Assembly (NCBI GenBank): GCA_943354205.1
Contig: CALRBJ010000006.1
Span: 1-21,053, forward strand
Direction of reading: 5' to 3'
DNA: 21,053 bases
Source of the DNA: Candidatus Nomurabacteria bacterium
Lineage (GTDB): Bacteria; Patescibacteriota; Minisyncoccia; Phycocordibacterales; UBA9973
The notes beneath the pieces are model-generated. The model ran no database searches and was not told the DNA's origin. It saw only the letters and a program-made list of their open reading frames with translations. This document shows, one piece after another, positions 1 through 7,355 of the stretch (position 1 is the first letter of the stretch; the number at the start of each line of letters is the position of its first letter). The translations under genes and the position numbers were made by a program.

Positions 1-581
1 AGAGAGTCTTTGTATTTGGTTAGAATTTTAGATATTTCTGTGTGGTACTTTTTTAAATTTGTTTTGGAGTCGTCTTTGTAGAAAGATAGGTTGCTCACAG
101 TAAATGTATCTGGCAAGACGGTTTTTACCGCGGCATTTTTCAAGACTGTCTCTGAAAGACTAGAGATGCTTCCCGAATTTAGATTGCCTTCTTGGCGCAG
201 AGAAAGTATGGCAGTGAAAAAATCGCGAGCGAAAATGTCGGTATCGTTCAATTTTTTATCCTCCATAGATCCTCCGCCTTGCGATAGGGCGCTACGCCTA
301 CCATCGATGTATTTTTTGTCGCCCAATCCATCACCCTTTGTGTCGGGATTTTTAGGATCAGTGCCCCAGAGGGCTTCTTCCCAATCGGGCACGCCATCAG
401 TATCAGTGTCTTTTACTGCGAGCTCTTCCAATTTCAAATCTTTCGACTGCGCGCTTTTGTACTCGGCGATTTTATTGAAAGGATTGCCATAATGTTTGAA
501 ATAGAAAACACCTCCGCTGATGAGCAATATCGCTCCCAACACCACTGCAAACTTTTTACTTGGTAGATATTCTTTAATCAT
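1..581 (-). CDS. Partial membrane-anchored protein with calcium-binding (thrombospondin type 3-like) motif
   Basis: An open reading frame runs on the minus strand from an ATG at 581 and leaves the window at position 1, so the C-terminus is missing. The product starts MIKEYLPSKKFAVVLGAILL, a short basic stretch followed by one hydrophobic segment at about residues 10-25, as in a single-pass anchor or uncleaved signal. At about residues 54-80 it carries DTDTDGVPDWEEALWGTDP, followed by a second DTKGDG run. This Dx(D/N)xDG pattern matches thrombospondin type 3 repeats, which bind calcium outside the cell. The remainder is not recognised. A TAAAAT box with an extended TG lies at 596-601, 14 nt before the ATG. 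Such proteins are frequent in Parcubacteria and are presumed surface-exposed; the exact role is unknown. Confidence 0.8.
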   Translation of the reverse strand, partial: MIKEYLPSKKFAVVLGAILLISGGVFYFKHYGNPFNKIAEYKSAQSKDLKLEELAVKDTDTDGVPDWEEALWGTDPKNPDTKGDGLGDKKYIDGRRSALSQGGGSMEDKKLNDTDIFARDFFTAILSLRQEGNLNSGSISSLSETVLKNAAVKTVLPDTFTVSNLSFYKDDSKTNLKKYHTEISKILTKYKDS

Positions 582-612
582 TTTATCTTAGCCATATTTT
601 AACATATAAAAA

Positions 613-641
613 TAAAATACCGGGGCAACCCCGATATTTTA
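613..641 (-). terminator. Rho-independent terminator after the 667-1452 gene
   Basis: CGGGG (621-625) pairs with CCCCG (629-633) around a 3-nt loop. The stem continues through A/T pairs on both sides after a single C/A mismatch. Read on the minus strand it is followed by a U-rich tract. It lies 25 nt past the stop of the 667-1452 gene and separates it from the downstream gene. Confidence 0.75.
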
Positions 642-666
642 TAAACTTTGTCTCGCTGTAAACCTT

Positions 667-1452
667 TTAGCTTGAGTGTTCACCTAGCCAAAATCCTCCA
701 GAAGCGATGGCTGCACTAATGACAGCTCCGCCTGGGCCTAAAAGTCCACCGAGTAGTCCTCCTAGCATGTCGACTTGCCATAGTTTTAGTTTGAGTTCTG
801 GAGTTGGATTTGTTCCAGCCCAGCCTAGATTACTATATCGTGCTACAGAAGTGCTCTCTAAGAGGGCTCCTTTTTCAGCAGCAGTTAAAGATCGATCAGA
901 CATTATCTCACTTTCTATTCTAGCTATTTGACTAAATGTTTCGGCGACACTTGCGCTTTTTATCGCCGTCATTTTGTCATAGTATTTTTTAACACCAGAC
1001 GAGAAAGATGCAGACGGGTTTGTTTTCGAAGCGTTTAGTTGTTGAATGATTTTTTCAACAAAAGCCTTGTCTGCTGTCATACCAGCTGACTTCATGTATG
1101 CCAAAACAGAATCTTCCATTTGTTGGTTTGTGGCATTTTTAGGTAAATTGGAAATCATATAAGACACAATTGCATTGTGAGTAGCTCCCGTGTTGTCGTA
1201 AGTATTTTTTGAATTCGACAAAACAGAGCTTGCGTCGTAGCACTTGCCATCTACGTAGTATTGAGCGCTTCCGCAACTCGCATTTTTAAATGCAGAAGGC
1301 TCGATACTTATTTGAGTTTTAGTTGTCGGATTATATGCCTTGCCTGCCTGCTCCAAGCCTCTATTTGAGCTCGATTTATAAATAAAAATCCCCGCAATCG
1401 CGACCACTGCGACCAATCCTACTATCTTAAAAATATCCTTTTGTGGAGTCAT
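667..1452 (-). CDS. Membrane-anchored protein with glycine-rich hydrophobic C-terminus, function unknown
   Basis: The 261-residue product has a hydrophobic segment at about residues 8-25 behind a short charged start, suggesting an N-in, C-out anchor. A cysteine pair, C60 and C71, could form a disulfide outside the cell. The middle (about 80-215) is polar and probably helical. The last 33 residues are rich in glycine and small hydrophobic residues, with GGLLGGLLGPGG followed by AAIASGGFWLG, a glycine-zipper-like composition seen in some pore-forming or membrane-inserting peptides. I do not recognise the family. Its promoter (1494-1521) has a run of nine G in the spacer, and a terminator follows at 613-641, so it is probably a one-gene unit. 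Confidence 0.8.
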   Translation of the reverse strand: MTPQKDIFKIVGLVAVVAIAGIFIYKSSSNRGLEQAGKAYNPTTKTQISIEPSAFKNASCGSAQYYVDGKCYDASSVLSNSKNTYDNTGATHNAIVSYMISNLPKNATNQQMEDSVLAYMKSAGMTADKAFVEKIIQQLNASKTNPSASFSSGVKKYYDKMTAIKSASVAETFSQIARIESEIMSDRSLTAAEKGALLESTSVARYSNLGWAGTNPTPELKLKLWQVDMLGGLLGGLLGPGGAVISAAIASGGFWLGEHSS

Positions 1453-1493
1453 ATCTAAAATTATCTTATTAACTATTAATAACTTACTTTTAT

Positions 1494-1521
1494 ATTATAC
1501 CCCCCCCCTGTGCAAATGCAA
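1494..1521 (-). promoter_or_regulatory. Promoter of the 667-1452 gene with G9 tract in the spacer
   Basis: On the minus strand a perfect TATAAT (1494-1499) lies 16 bp downstream of a TTGCAT hexamer (1516-1521). Nine of the 16 spacer bases are one uninterrupted run of G (C at 1500-1508 on the plus strand). The start codon is about 40 nt downstream. Confidence 0.55.
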
Positions 1522-1539
1522 GAAGAAGTGTTTGGTTTT

Positions 1540-1596
1540 CCCCTCTACTAAATTTAGGAGAGGGGCGACGCGTATACACCGCGACGGGGGTGAGGT
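1540..1596 (+). repeat. Two-hairpin repeat, solo copy R1
   Basis: Arm A is CCCCTCT...AGAGGGG (1540-1565). A weak second hairpin (about 1566-1585) follows, then the tail GGGGGTGAGGT. This is the same architecture as the copies around the two DUF559 genes. The tail ends exactly at the stop codon of the 1596-1967 gene. No nuclease gene is adjacent. Confidence 0.7.
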
Positions 1597-1967
1597 TATT
1601 TCGACGCTCCGTAGAGTTTTATTACTAGTACTGGAAATGGGGCGGGGCCAGCAGGAGTTTCTATTTGGCAGTATGTTTCATTTGGTGTGATCGAATAATA
1701 GCCTAGTATCCAACTGCTGGTTTTTACCGATCGGCCAGTACGAGTGCCTGCTGGTATATAGTATGCGGCTGGCGGATAAGTAGGGCGCGATGGGATGATG
1801 GTGATCGGCCCCGTACCTCCCGCGCAGGTGACATCGGGCACCACTGTGGAAACCACTCTCCCCCCAAAAGGGGTTCGGGTCAGGCTGGCATGAGCCAGCT
1901 TGTTTAGAGCAAAGAAAGATAGCAATGCCACGGCGCACATGGAAAGCACGAATAGTTTTCTCTTCAT
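1596..1967 (-). CDS. Small secreted protein, function unknown
   Basis: The open frame extends to 2051, but ATG 1967 is preferred. A TATAAT lies 6 nt before it, and the protein from there begins with a textbook signal peptide: basic MKRK, hydrophobic core and a likely cleavage after AHA. The longer frame would run into ksgA. The mature part is about 95 residues, proline- and glycine-rich, starting TRTPFGGRVV and holding two cysteines that could form a disulfide. It resembles the short secreted PFGG-type proteins common in Parcubacteria; their role is unknown to me. Its stop codon overlaps the tail of repeat R1. Confidence 0.75.
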   Translation of the reverse strand: MKRKLFVLSMCAVALLSFFALNKLAHASLTRTPFGGRVVSTVVPDVTCAGGTGPITIIPSRPTYPPAAYYIPAGTRTGRSVKTSSWILGYYSITPNETYCQIETPAGPAPFPVLVIKLYGASK

Positions 1968-1973
1968 GCTTCT

Positions 1974-1979
1974 ATTATA
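1974..1979 (-). promoter_or_regulatory. -10 box of a leaderless promoter (1596-1967 gene)
   Basis: A perfect TATAAT on the minus strand with 6 nt to the ATG at 1967. Transcription should therefore start at or next to the start codon. Confidence 0.6.
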
Positions 1980-2019
1980 TACCCGAACGCTTAATTTTCT
2001 AGTGGGCGGGTATAGTATT

Positions 2020-2805
2020 CTATCTTTTTGCCATATCGAGCCAGTCCCCAAGGGCGAGGTCCTCGGCGCGTTTTTTACCCAGATTTTTTAGGGTTTCTGC
2101 GGGTAGGCCGGAATTTTCCAGATTCTTGGCCAAAACTTTTCTCTTGTGCGCAAAGCCTGAGCGCACGAGCTCGAAAAATCTCTCTTCGCTGACCCCATTT
2201 GCACCGTTGAAATTTTTCATAGAAATATTTTCGATAGCTATTACTGCCGAGTCTACCTTTGGCGCTGGCGAGAAAGATGTCTTTGGCACTTTGATTATTT
2301 TCTTCACATCGCCGTAGGCTTTTACCGAAAGAGAAAGGATCGATTCTTTGCCGTCGCGGGCGACTATCCTATCTGCCACTTCTTTTTGCACGAGGAGCAC
2401 CATGCGCTCTGGTTTTGTTTCAGCCGACAAAAACTTTTTCAAAATCGCGCCGGTGATATTGTAGGGAATGTTTGCGATAACTTTATAGGTTCTAGTTTCT
2501 AGGTTATAGGTGTTAGGTTGAAATTCCAAAATATCACCTTTTATTAAAATTAATTTTTTATCCTCAATTTCTTTTTTGAATTTTTCTTCGAGCAATTCTA
2601 CTAGTTCTCTGTCTTTCTCAACTGCTAGAACCTGACCACTAGAACCTAGAAGCTCTTTTGTCAGCGCGCCTTTGCCCGGGCCGATTTCTAAAATGATGTC
2701 GTCGGCCGAAATATCGCCGGCGTCCACAATCGCCGAAAGAGCGCTTTTTGACTTTAAAAAGTTTTGCCCCAGAGACTTTTTCGCTTTATGATGAATATTT
2801 TTCAT
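2020..2805 (-). CDS. ksgA: 16S rRNA dimethyladenosine transferase KsgA/RsmA
   Basis: The product (261 residues) dimethylates two adjacent adenosines near the 3' end of 16S rRNA using S-adenosylmethionine, a late 30S maturation step. The family signature SLGQNFL is at residues 11-17, the SAM-binding EIGPGKGALT at 40-49 and the catalytic NIPYNI at 112-117. Length is normal. The start codon lies 3 nt after the stop of the uvrD-type helicase gene, so the two are probably co-transcribed and translationally coupled. Residues about 97-107 (PNTYNLETRTY), between the GD motif and NIPYN, look like an in-frame insertion; their DNA is built of degenerate CTAGAACCTA-type repeats, also present near residues 53-60. 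Confidence 0.95.
   Translation of the reverse strand: MKNIHHKAKKSLGQNFLKSKSALSAIVDAGDISADDIILEIGPGKGALTKELLGSSGQVLAVEKDRELVELLEEKFKKEIEDKKLILIKGDILEFQPNTYNLETRTYKVIANIPYNITGAILKKFLSAETKPERMVLLVQKEVADRIVARDGKESILSLSVKAYGDVKKIIKVPKTSFSPAPKVDSAVIAIENISMKNFNGANGVSEERFFELVRSGFAHKRKVLAKNLENSGLPAETLKNLGKKRAEDLALGDWLDMAKR
2493..2520. repeat. Degenerate CTAGGTT-type repeat inside ksgA
   Basis: On the plus strand this stretch reads as near-repeats of TTCTAGTTTCTAGGTTATAG, built of 8-10 bp TAGGTT units. A related block is at 2624-2650 in the same gene and another at 19583-19614 in cca. It encodes residues absent, as far as I know, from standard KsgA proteins. Confidence 0.5.
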
Positions 2806-2808
2806 ATT

Positions 2809-4737
2809 CTATATATGTATTATTTTAGTCCGATTAGTGCTTTCACGCTCGAGCACTTCCTCTGGTATGTCGTATAAAAATTCCGACGGCGTATTTATCT
2901 GGCGCGAGCCATAGATCGTGCGCAGGCTAGCAAAAGACAAATACAATTTTTTCCGCGCGCGAGTCATGGCCACATAGAAAAGTCTTCGCTCCTCCTCTCT
3001 TTCCTCTTCGCTCGGCGCTTCGGCCGCTTTAGAATGCGGGAACAAGTCTTGCTCCATGCCGGAGACGAATACATAATCGAACTCCAAACCCTTGGCAGCA
3101 TGCACGGTCATGAGCTTTACGGCACTTTCTTTTTTCTTCCCTTCTTCGATCAGAAGCGCGTCTTGGTCGCTCGCGAGGGCGGCATCTTCTAGCAGTCGCG
3201 ACAAACCATCTTCTAGTTCGTCGTACTTCGTAGACAAAGTAACCAGTTCGGCCAAGTTTTCCAAGCGCTCCTGATCTTCATCGGTGCTGTTTTTGAGCGA
3301 CTCCTCGAGTCCGGATTTCTGGATGGCGAATTTGACCGTGGCCGATGGCGAATTTGTTTCCGCATATTCTTTTATCGCTTCCAAGATTTTATAAAAATTA
3401 GCGACCTTGGCTTGCATGGATGCAGGCAGCTCCAATGTCATTCCTGAAAATATTTTCACCAAGGTCGCCTTGCCCACTCCGCGCGCTGGCACATTTATGA
3501 TGCGCTTTATATCCGAGAGTGATTCTGGGCTTCGCGCCGCGCGCAGATATGAGAGCAGGTCTTTCACCTCTTTGCGTTCAAAGAATCGCACGCCGAGCAC
3601 GGTGTAGGGCAGATTGCGCGAAAGCATTTCCTCTTCTATCACGCGCGATTGAAAGTTTGCGCGGTAGAGCACGGCGATTTCTTTTTGATCCACTCCGTTC
3701 ATTATCAATTCCTCTATTCTCTCTCCAATTGCACTTGCTTCTTCCACCTCGTCGTAGCATTCGACTAGAGAAATCTTCTCTCCCTCGCCTTTTTTGGTAA
3801 ACAAATTCTTGTCTTTGCGGTGAATATTTTTCTTGATTATCGCATTTGAAGCGGTGATGATATTTTTGCTTGAGCGATAATTTTCTTCGAGGAATACCAC
3901 TGTGGCTTCCGGATATTCTTTTTCAAAATTCAAAATATTTTTCAAATTTGCTCCGCGCCAGCTATAAATATTTTGGTCGCCGTCGCCCACCACGCAGATA
4001 TTTTTCTCTGGGGAGCACAGGAGTTTGGCCATCTTGTACTGCACTTCATTGGTATCCTGATATTCGTCGATATGTAAATATTTGAAACGCTCCTGATATT
4101 TCTGGCGAATCTCTGGATTTTTTTCGAGCAATCCCATAGAGCGCAAAAGCAAATCGTCGAAGTCGAGTGAATTTTCTTTCGATTTTAATTCTTCATATTT
4201 TCGCCAAACACTGCCGATGATTTTGCCAATCGTGGAACTCTCGCCTTCGCGAAACTCGGAAACAGAAATTCCCTCGCCTTTTTGTTTAGAAATTATTCCA
4301 CGAATTCTCTTTGGGTCGTATTTTTTCGGGTCGACTCCCAAGCTATTCATCGCCTCGCGCGCCATGGACACCGAATCGCCCTGATCTAAAATAGTAAAGT
4401 GCGCCGTCACCCCCGCTTCGTGCGCATTTTCTTTTATAATGAGCACTCCGAGCGAGTGAAAGGTGCCGATGAATGGCAGCCCCGGACCATAGCCCGAGAA
4501 TTTATCGATTTTTCGCAAAGCATCCATCACCCGCTCGCGCATTTCCTTTGCTGCTTTATTGGTGAAAGTGACCGCGAGGATTTGGTTTGGCGCGATTCCT
4601 TGGCGGACCAAATTTATGATTCTCGAAGTCAGCGTCTTGGTCTTGCCCGCGCCTGCTCCGGCCACGATCAAAACCGGACCCGCTGTGGCCTCCACCGCCT
4701 CCCTCTGCTTCGCATTCAAATCGGCAAAATAATCCAT
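2809..4737 (-). CDS. UvrD/PcrA-family superfamily 1A DNA helicase
   Basis: A 642-residue ATP-dependent 3'-5' DNA helicase of the UvrD/PcrA/Rep group, acting in excision repair, replication restart and clearing protein from DNA. Visible motifs: Q-motif LNAKQREAV (7-15), Walker A AGAGAGKT (26-33), TFTNKAA (58-64), motif II DEYQDTN (224-230), motif III GDGDQNIYSWRGA (251-263), and in the second ATPase domain TVHAAKGLEFDYVFV and VAMTRAR. Walker A has Ala where Ser is usual (AGAGAGKT for AGAGSGKT), a conservative change. It is somewhat shorter than the 700-plus residues of typical PcrA, with a reduced C-terminal tail. First gene of an operon with ksgA. Cannot be assigned to PcrA, UvrD or Rep by eye. 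Confidence 0.93.
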   Translation of the reverse strand: MDYFADLNAKQREAVEATAGPVLIVAGAGAGKTKTLTSRIINLVRQGIAPNQILAVTFTNKAAKEMRERVMDALRKIDKFSGYGPGLPFIGTFHSLGVLIIKENAHEAGVTAHFTILDQGDSVSMAREAMNSLGVDPKKYDPKRIRGIISKQKGEGISVSEFREGESSTIGKIIGSVWRKYEELKSKENSLDFDDLLLRSMGLLEKNPEIRQKYQERFKYLHIDEYQDTNEVQYKMAKLLCSPEKNICVVGDGDQNIYSWRGANLKNILNFEKEYPEATVVFLEENYRSSKNIITASNAIIKKNIHRKDKNLFTKKGEGEKISLVECYDEVEEASAIGERIEELIMNGVDQKEIAVLYRANFQSRVIEEEMLSRNLPYTVLGVRFFERKEVKDLLSYLRAARSPESLSDIKRIINVPARGVGKATLVKIFSGMTLELPASMQAKVANFYKILEAIKEYAETNSPSATVKFAIQKSGLEESLKNSTDEDQERLENLAELVTLSTKYDELEDGLSRLLEDAALASDQDALLIEEGKKKESAVKLMTVHAAKGLEFDYVFVSGMEQDLFPHSKAAEAPSEEEREEERRLFYVAMTRARKKLYLSFASLRTIYGSRQINTPSEFLYDIPEEVLERESTNRTKIIHI

Positions 4738-4743
4738 TGTGAA

Positions 4744-4749
4744 ACTATA
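4744..4749 (-). promoter_or_regulatory. Extended -10 box of a leaderless promoter (uvrD-ksgA operon)
   Basis: TATAGT preceded by TGA (extended -10) ends 6 nt before ATG 4737. No convincing -35 is visible, consistent with an extended -10 promoter. Confidence 0.5.
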
Positions 4750-4772
4750 TCATATGCTCTATTAAAAAATTG

Positions 4773-4805
4773 AAAATAAAAAAAGCCGGAGATGTTATCT
4801 CCGGC
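4773..4805 (-). terminator. Rho-independent terminator of the MYG1-like gene
   Basis: GCCGGAGAT (4785-4793) and ATCTCCGGC (4797-4805) form a perfect 9-bp stem with a 3-nt loop. On the minus strand it is followed by a U7 tract. It lies 24 nt past the stop of the 4829-6193 gene and just before the helicase promoter. Confidence 0.9.
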
Positions 4806-4828
4806 TTGTCGCTCGATTTCTCGAGCCA

Positions 4829-6193
4829 TTATTTTTTTACAGCACATTCTGTTTTTGCAACCTTTATACCCTTGCGAACATCATGACAGCGCTTAAGTCC
4901 TGCAGATTTGAGTGGGCATTTGTACTTTCCGTTTTGAGCAGGACAAACTCCATTCTTGCAATCTTTTTCATGAACTATTTCAAAACGGGTAGGATTCAAT
5001 CCTATTTTTACCGCCTCAATTAGTTCAGCTTCAGTCAGACCGTCTTTCATGGTAAGCAATCCTGGAACATCGGGCTGGGTCTTGGAGCCATTCATCAAAT
5101 CACCGGAATCTTTGTGAAAATAAATTTCCGGAACTTCAGCGATGGAAGCTTCTTTGTCCATCATGCTCCAGTCCACACGCGCATTTCTTTTTCTGATAAT
5201 CGTGTTGCGTAAAACTTTTAACACTTCAACCAAAGAAAGCTTGTTCATGCTTTTCATGTAAAACTGCCCCTTGGAATTGATTGTCAGAAGAACAGCAAGT
5301 TCTTCCTTTTCTTTTCCGCGAAATGAATGCTGGGCAAAAGCACCGGATTCGTAGCTGTCTGTTTTTATTACAAGTAAAACTTTTTCTTTCCCTCTTTCAC
5401 CTTTCGGTAAAAAAGTTAACGGAATAATTTTCTTGTCAGCTTTTTCGTAAGATTCCCGGCCTTCCACATGAAACTTTTTCTGGCTCTTTATTTGGTAGCT
5501 GAAGCAATGTGAAACCACAGCAAATAAAGAAGACATTTCTTCCTGAGTTTCGATAACTTTCCATGCATCTTTTATGATGCTGGCCAGCATGCTGCTTTTT
5601 ATTGCATATGCATGCCTCCATTCTGTCTGCGGAAGAAGTTTCAAAATTGCATCCACACGATCACCATTGCGGTCTTCAAAGTCGATGTAAGACAAAAGTG
5701 GTCCGTAGACTTTGCGCAGTGTTGGGTCATGAAATATGCCGACATAATCCGCTACAATGTGTGCGCAGCTCGGATCCTTTTCACGAACCATGTGTTCGTC
5801 AAAGAATCCTTTTCCAGTTCCGATAATCAGTGCGCCATTTCGCAGTCCTTCATACCAGCCATCTTTTCCATTTGCCCCGAGGCCAATGAGTTCGATTTCG
5901 GTTTGAAAAGCAATACTTGCATCAGCAATTCCAGGAAAAAACTTTTCACCCGGACCTCTGCGCAAAATATCCATGCCAAGCATTTCATCTGCATGGCATT
6001 TTTGGTGAGTAATCAGCATGGTTACGCCGCTGATCGGTTGGCGTGTTTTGATTGCCTTCCGCAGTTCTGCGACTGTGGCTTTTGTGCAATCAATTGGTTT
6101 AACAATTTGCTCGGCAATTTTAATGCCAGATTCATTGAGCGCGCTCGCAAGCGCAGTTTTTGTGTCGTCTTCACGACTGATTGTTTTTGTCAT
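4829..6193 (-). CDS. MYG1-like (DHH-type metal-dependent) protein with C-terminal cysteine-rich tail
   Basis: The 454-residue product has THQKCHADE at 62-70 and FDEH at 131-134, followed by CAHIVADYVG. This matches the order of metal-binding motifs in MYG1/UPF0160 proteins (HxxxxHxDE near the N-terminus, then a DHH-like DEH). The family is related to DHH phosphoesterases, and eukaryotic MYG1 is a 3'-5' RNA exonuclease. It is longer than usual. The last about 50 residues contain clustered Cys and His (CKNGVC, KCPLK, KRCHD, TEC) that could bind zinc. No Shine-Dalgarno site is visible; the leader before the ATG is A-rich. It has its own TTGACT promoter and terminator. Family assignment is moderate; substrate unknown. 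Confidence 0.6.
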   Translation of the reverse strand: MTKTISREDDTKTALASALNESGIKIAEQIVKPIDCTKATVAELRKAIKTRQPISGVTMLITHQKCHADEMLGMDILRRGPGEKFFPGIADASIAFQTEIELIGLGANGKDGWYEGLRNGALIIGTGKGFFDEHMVREKDPSCAHIVADYVGIFHDPTLRKVYGPLLSYIDFEDRNGDRVDAILKLLPQTEWRHAYAIKSSMLASIIKDAWKVIETQEEMSSLFAVVSHCFSYQIKSQKKFHVEGRESYEKADKKIIPLTFLPKGERGKEKVLLVIKTDSYESGAFAQHSFRGKEKEELAVLLTINSKGQFYMKSMNKLSLVEVLKVLRNTIIRKRNARVDWSMMDKEASIAEVPEIYFHKDSGDLMNGSKTQPDVPGLLTMKDGLTEAELIEAVKIGLNPTRFEIVHEKDCKNGVCPAQNGKYKCPLKSAGLKRCHDVRKGIKVAKTECAVKK

Positions 6194-6262
6194 GTTTTTA
6201 TTTTTTAATGAACGAAAATCTGTCTCACAATGCCCGACAGGCTGGGCTTTTAAACTGTCGGT

Positions 6263-6291
6263 ATAATAGCACTTTTCTTGCTTAAAGTCAA
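6263..6291 (-). promoter_or_regulatory. Sigma70-type promoter of the MYG1-like gene
   Basis: On the minus strand TTGACT (6286-6291), a 17-bp spacer, then TATTAT (6263-6268) preceded by TGC. The predicted leader is about 60 nt, unlike the leaderless genes elsewhere in the window. Confidence 0.7.
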
Positions 6292-6324
6292 GGTGGCGTA
6301 ATGATTCAATACCTTGTAATTACA

Positions 6325-6372
6325 AAATAAAAAACCTCTGGAATTTTTGGTTTAAACCAAAAATTCCAGAGG
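6325..6372 (-). terminator. Perfect 38-bp palindrome terminator of the HD-domain gene
   Basis: Bases 6335-6353 and 6354-6372 are exact reverse complements (19 bp each). On the minus strand the palindrome is followed by a U-rich tract. It lies 15 nt past the stop of the HD gene. Confidence 0.85.
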
Positions 6373-6387
6373 TGGTGTGCGTGTGCT

Positions 6388-7158
6388 TTAAGCGGTTTGT
6401 TGCTGCGCCATGTAAGTCAGATACGAATTGGCCAGATTCATAAAACGGCTCATGTCTGCGCCATTTTCCTTTTCCGATGCCGAAGCATCGAGATAAGTAC
6501 AGGCGATGAAAAGTTTCAACTGCCGGTCAGAAAGATTGTGTTTGATGACCATGTTTTCCATTTGCCCTGGGTTCTCTTTTTCAAACATGTATCCATTTTC
6601 ATGAATGCTGATGACTTTTATAATGTCAGCAAATCTTTCCTTTGGCACTGCATCGCGCGCAATAATCTCTGCTCCCCAAGCCCCGTGCTGGCTCAAAGGG
6701 CCTTTGCTCGGGTGAAAGTAGCTCACACGAGTCACTTCCTCCTCCATCCACAAAAATTTGCCATCTTTTGTGCCAAGCTCGGGATTTTGGAGGGCCCATG
6801 CATTCCACGGCACCTCCACTTCTTTTACGGAACCAGTGGTGATGAGCAGGCGGTCCACTTTGCCAATGTCGTGAAGCATTAGGTAGCAGATGATTTCGCT
6901 GTTCACTTCTTCACCTTTTGTAATCATCTCCGTTATCAGCGTTCGGATCTGCTGATTTGTGGCCATGATTTCGCCGGCAAATGCTTTTTTCAAGTTTTCA
7001 ATCGCCAGCTTCAAGTGTTCGCCGAGAAAGGCGCCTTCTTTGTGGTGCGGGCCGATTTGGGGCACAAAGAATTGATTTCGAATCCATCCCATCAAGTGGG
7101 GGAAAAGTAAAGTGGCGAGGCGTCTCGCGGAAGCAATGTTTAAGTCGTCTATTTTCAT
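6388..7158 (-). CDS. HD-domain metal-dependent phosphohydrolase
   Basis: The 256-residue product has the HD signature: H48 in GEHLK, H96-D97 in LMLHDIGK, and further histidines in SQHGAW and SIHENGY. This spacing is that of HD superfamily hydrolases, which cleave phosphate esters of nucleotides or cyclic nucleotides using two metal ions. The region around 105-150 is an insertion between helices. No partner domain or signal peptide is visible, so it should be cytoplasmic. It has its own TTGACT promoter and a long-palindrome terminator, and lies beside the MYG1-like gene in the same orientation with a promoter of the same type, so the two may be used under similar conditions. Substrate unknown. 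Confidence 0.7.
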   Translation of the reverse strand: MKIDDLNIASARRLATLLFPHLMGWIRNQFFVPQIGPHHKEGAFLGEHLKLAIENLKKAFAGEIMATNQQIRTLITEMITKGEEVNSEIICYLMLHDIGKVDRLLITTGSVKEVEVPWNAWALQNPELGTKDGKFLWMEEEVTRVSYFHPSKGPLSQHGAWGAEIIARDAVPKERFADIIKVISIHENGYMFEKENPGQMENMVIKHNLSDRQLKLFIACTYLDASASEKENGADMSRFMNLANSYLTYMAQQQTA

Positions 7159-7180
7159 GATGTAAAGAATTTAGACCCCA

Positions 7181-7209
7181 ATAGTATCATTTTTAGTCAG
7201 TTTAGTCAA
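7181..7209 (-). promoter_or_regulatory. Sigma70-type promoter of the HD-domain gene
   Basis: Minus strand: TTGACT (7204-7209), 17-bp spacer, TACTAT (7181-7186) preceded by TGA. The predicted leader is about 15-20 nt with no Shine-Dalgarno site. Confidence 0.65.
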
Positions 7210-7244
7210 GGATTTTGGCTATCCCCAGCGCTGTTTTGAAGTGG

Positions 7245-7272
7245 TTGACTTCCCCCTGCCATCTGCTAACAT
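7245..7272 (+). promoter_or_regulatory. Promoter of the M23 peptidase gene
   Basis: TTGACT (7245-7250), 16-bp spacer, TAACAT (7267-7272) preceded by TGC. The element begins TTGACTTCCCC, shared with the promoter at 15873. The predicted leader is about 75 nt. Confidence 0.6.
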
Positions 7273-7278
7273 TAGGGT

Positions 7279-7355
7279 ATTCGGTTCTGATGGAGAGGAA
7301 AAGCCTTGTAAATAAAGGCTTAATACGATAGAGATGCTGGCACTCCACCGCAATT
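7279..7355 (+). promoter_or_regulatory. Structured 5' leader of the M23 peptidase mRNA
   Basis: The leader holds a 7-bp hairpin AAGCCTT (7301-7307) / AAGGCTT (7315-7321) enclosed by TGGAG (7291-7295) pairing with CTCCA (7343-7347), which lies 8 nt before the ATG. The closing stem could occlude or present the start. I cannot match it to a known riboswitch class. Confidence 0.35.

Noticed and set aside
1968..2051. Upstream start of the small secreted protein at 2051
   Set aside because: It would overlap ksgA and bury the signal peptide; the -10 box at 1974-1979 favours 1967.
3519..3800. Plus-strand and alternate-frame open frames inside the helicase gene, and similar ones in other genes
   Set aside because: They lie fully within genes with clear family motifs and have low-complexity, Arg/Ser-rich products typical of shadow frames.
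7285..7300. Hammerhead-like core (CTGATG...GAAA) in the M23 leader
   Set aside because: The required CUGANGA is not met and no matching stems around a cleavage site were found.
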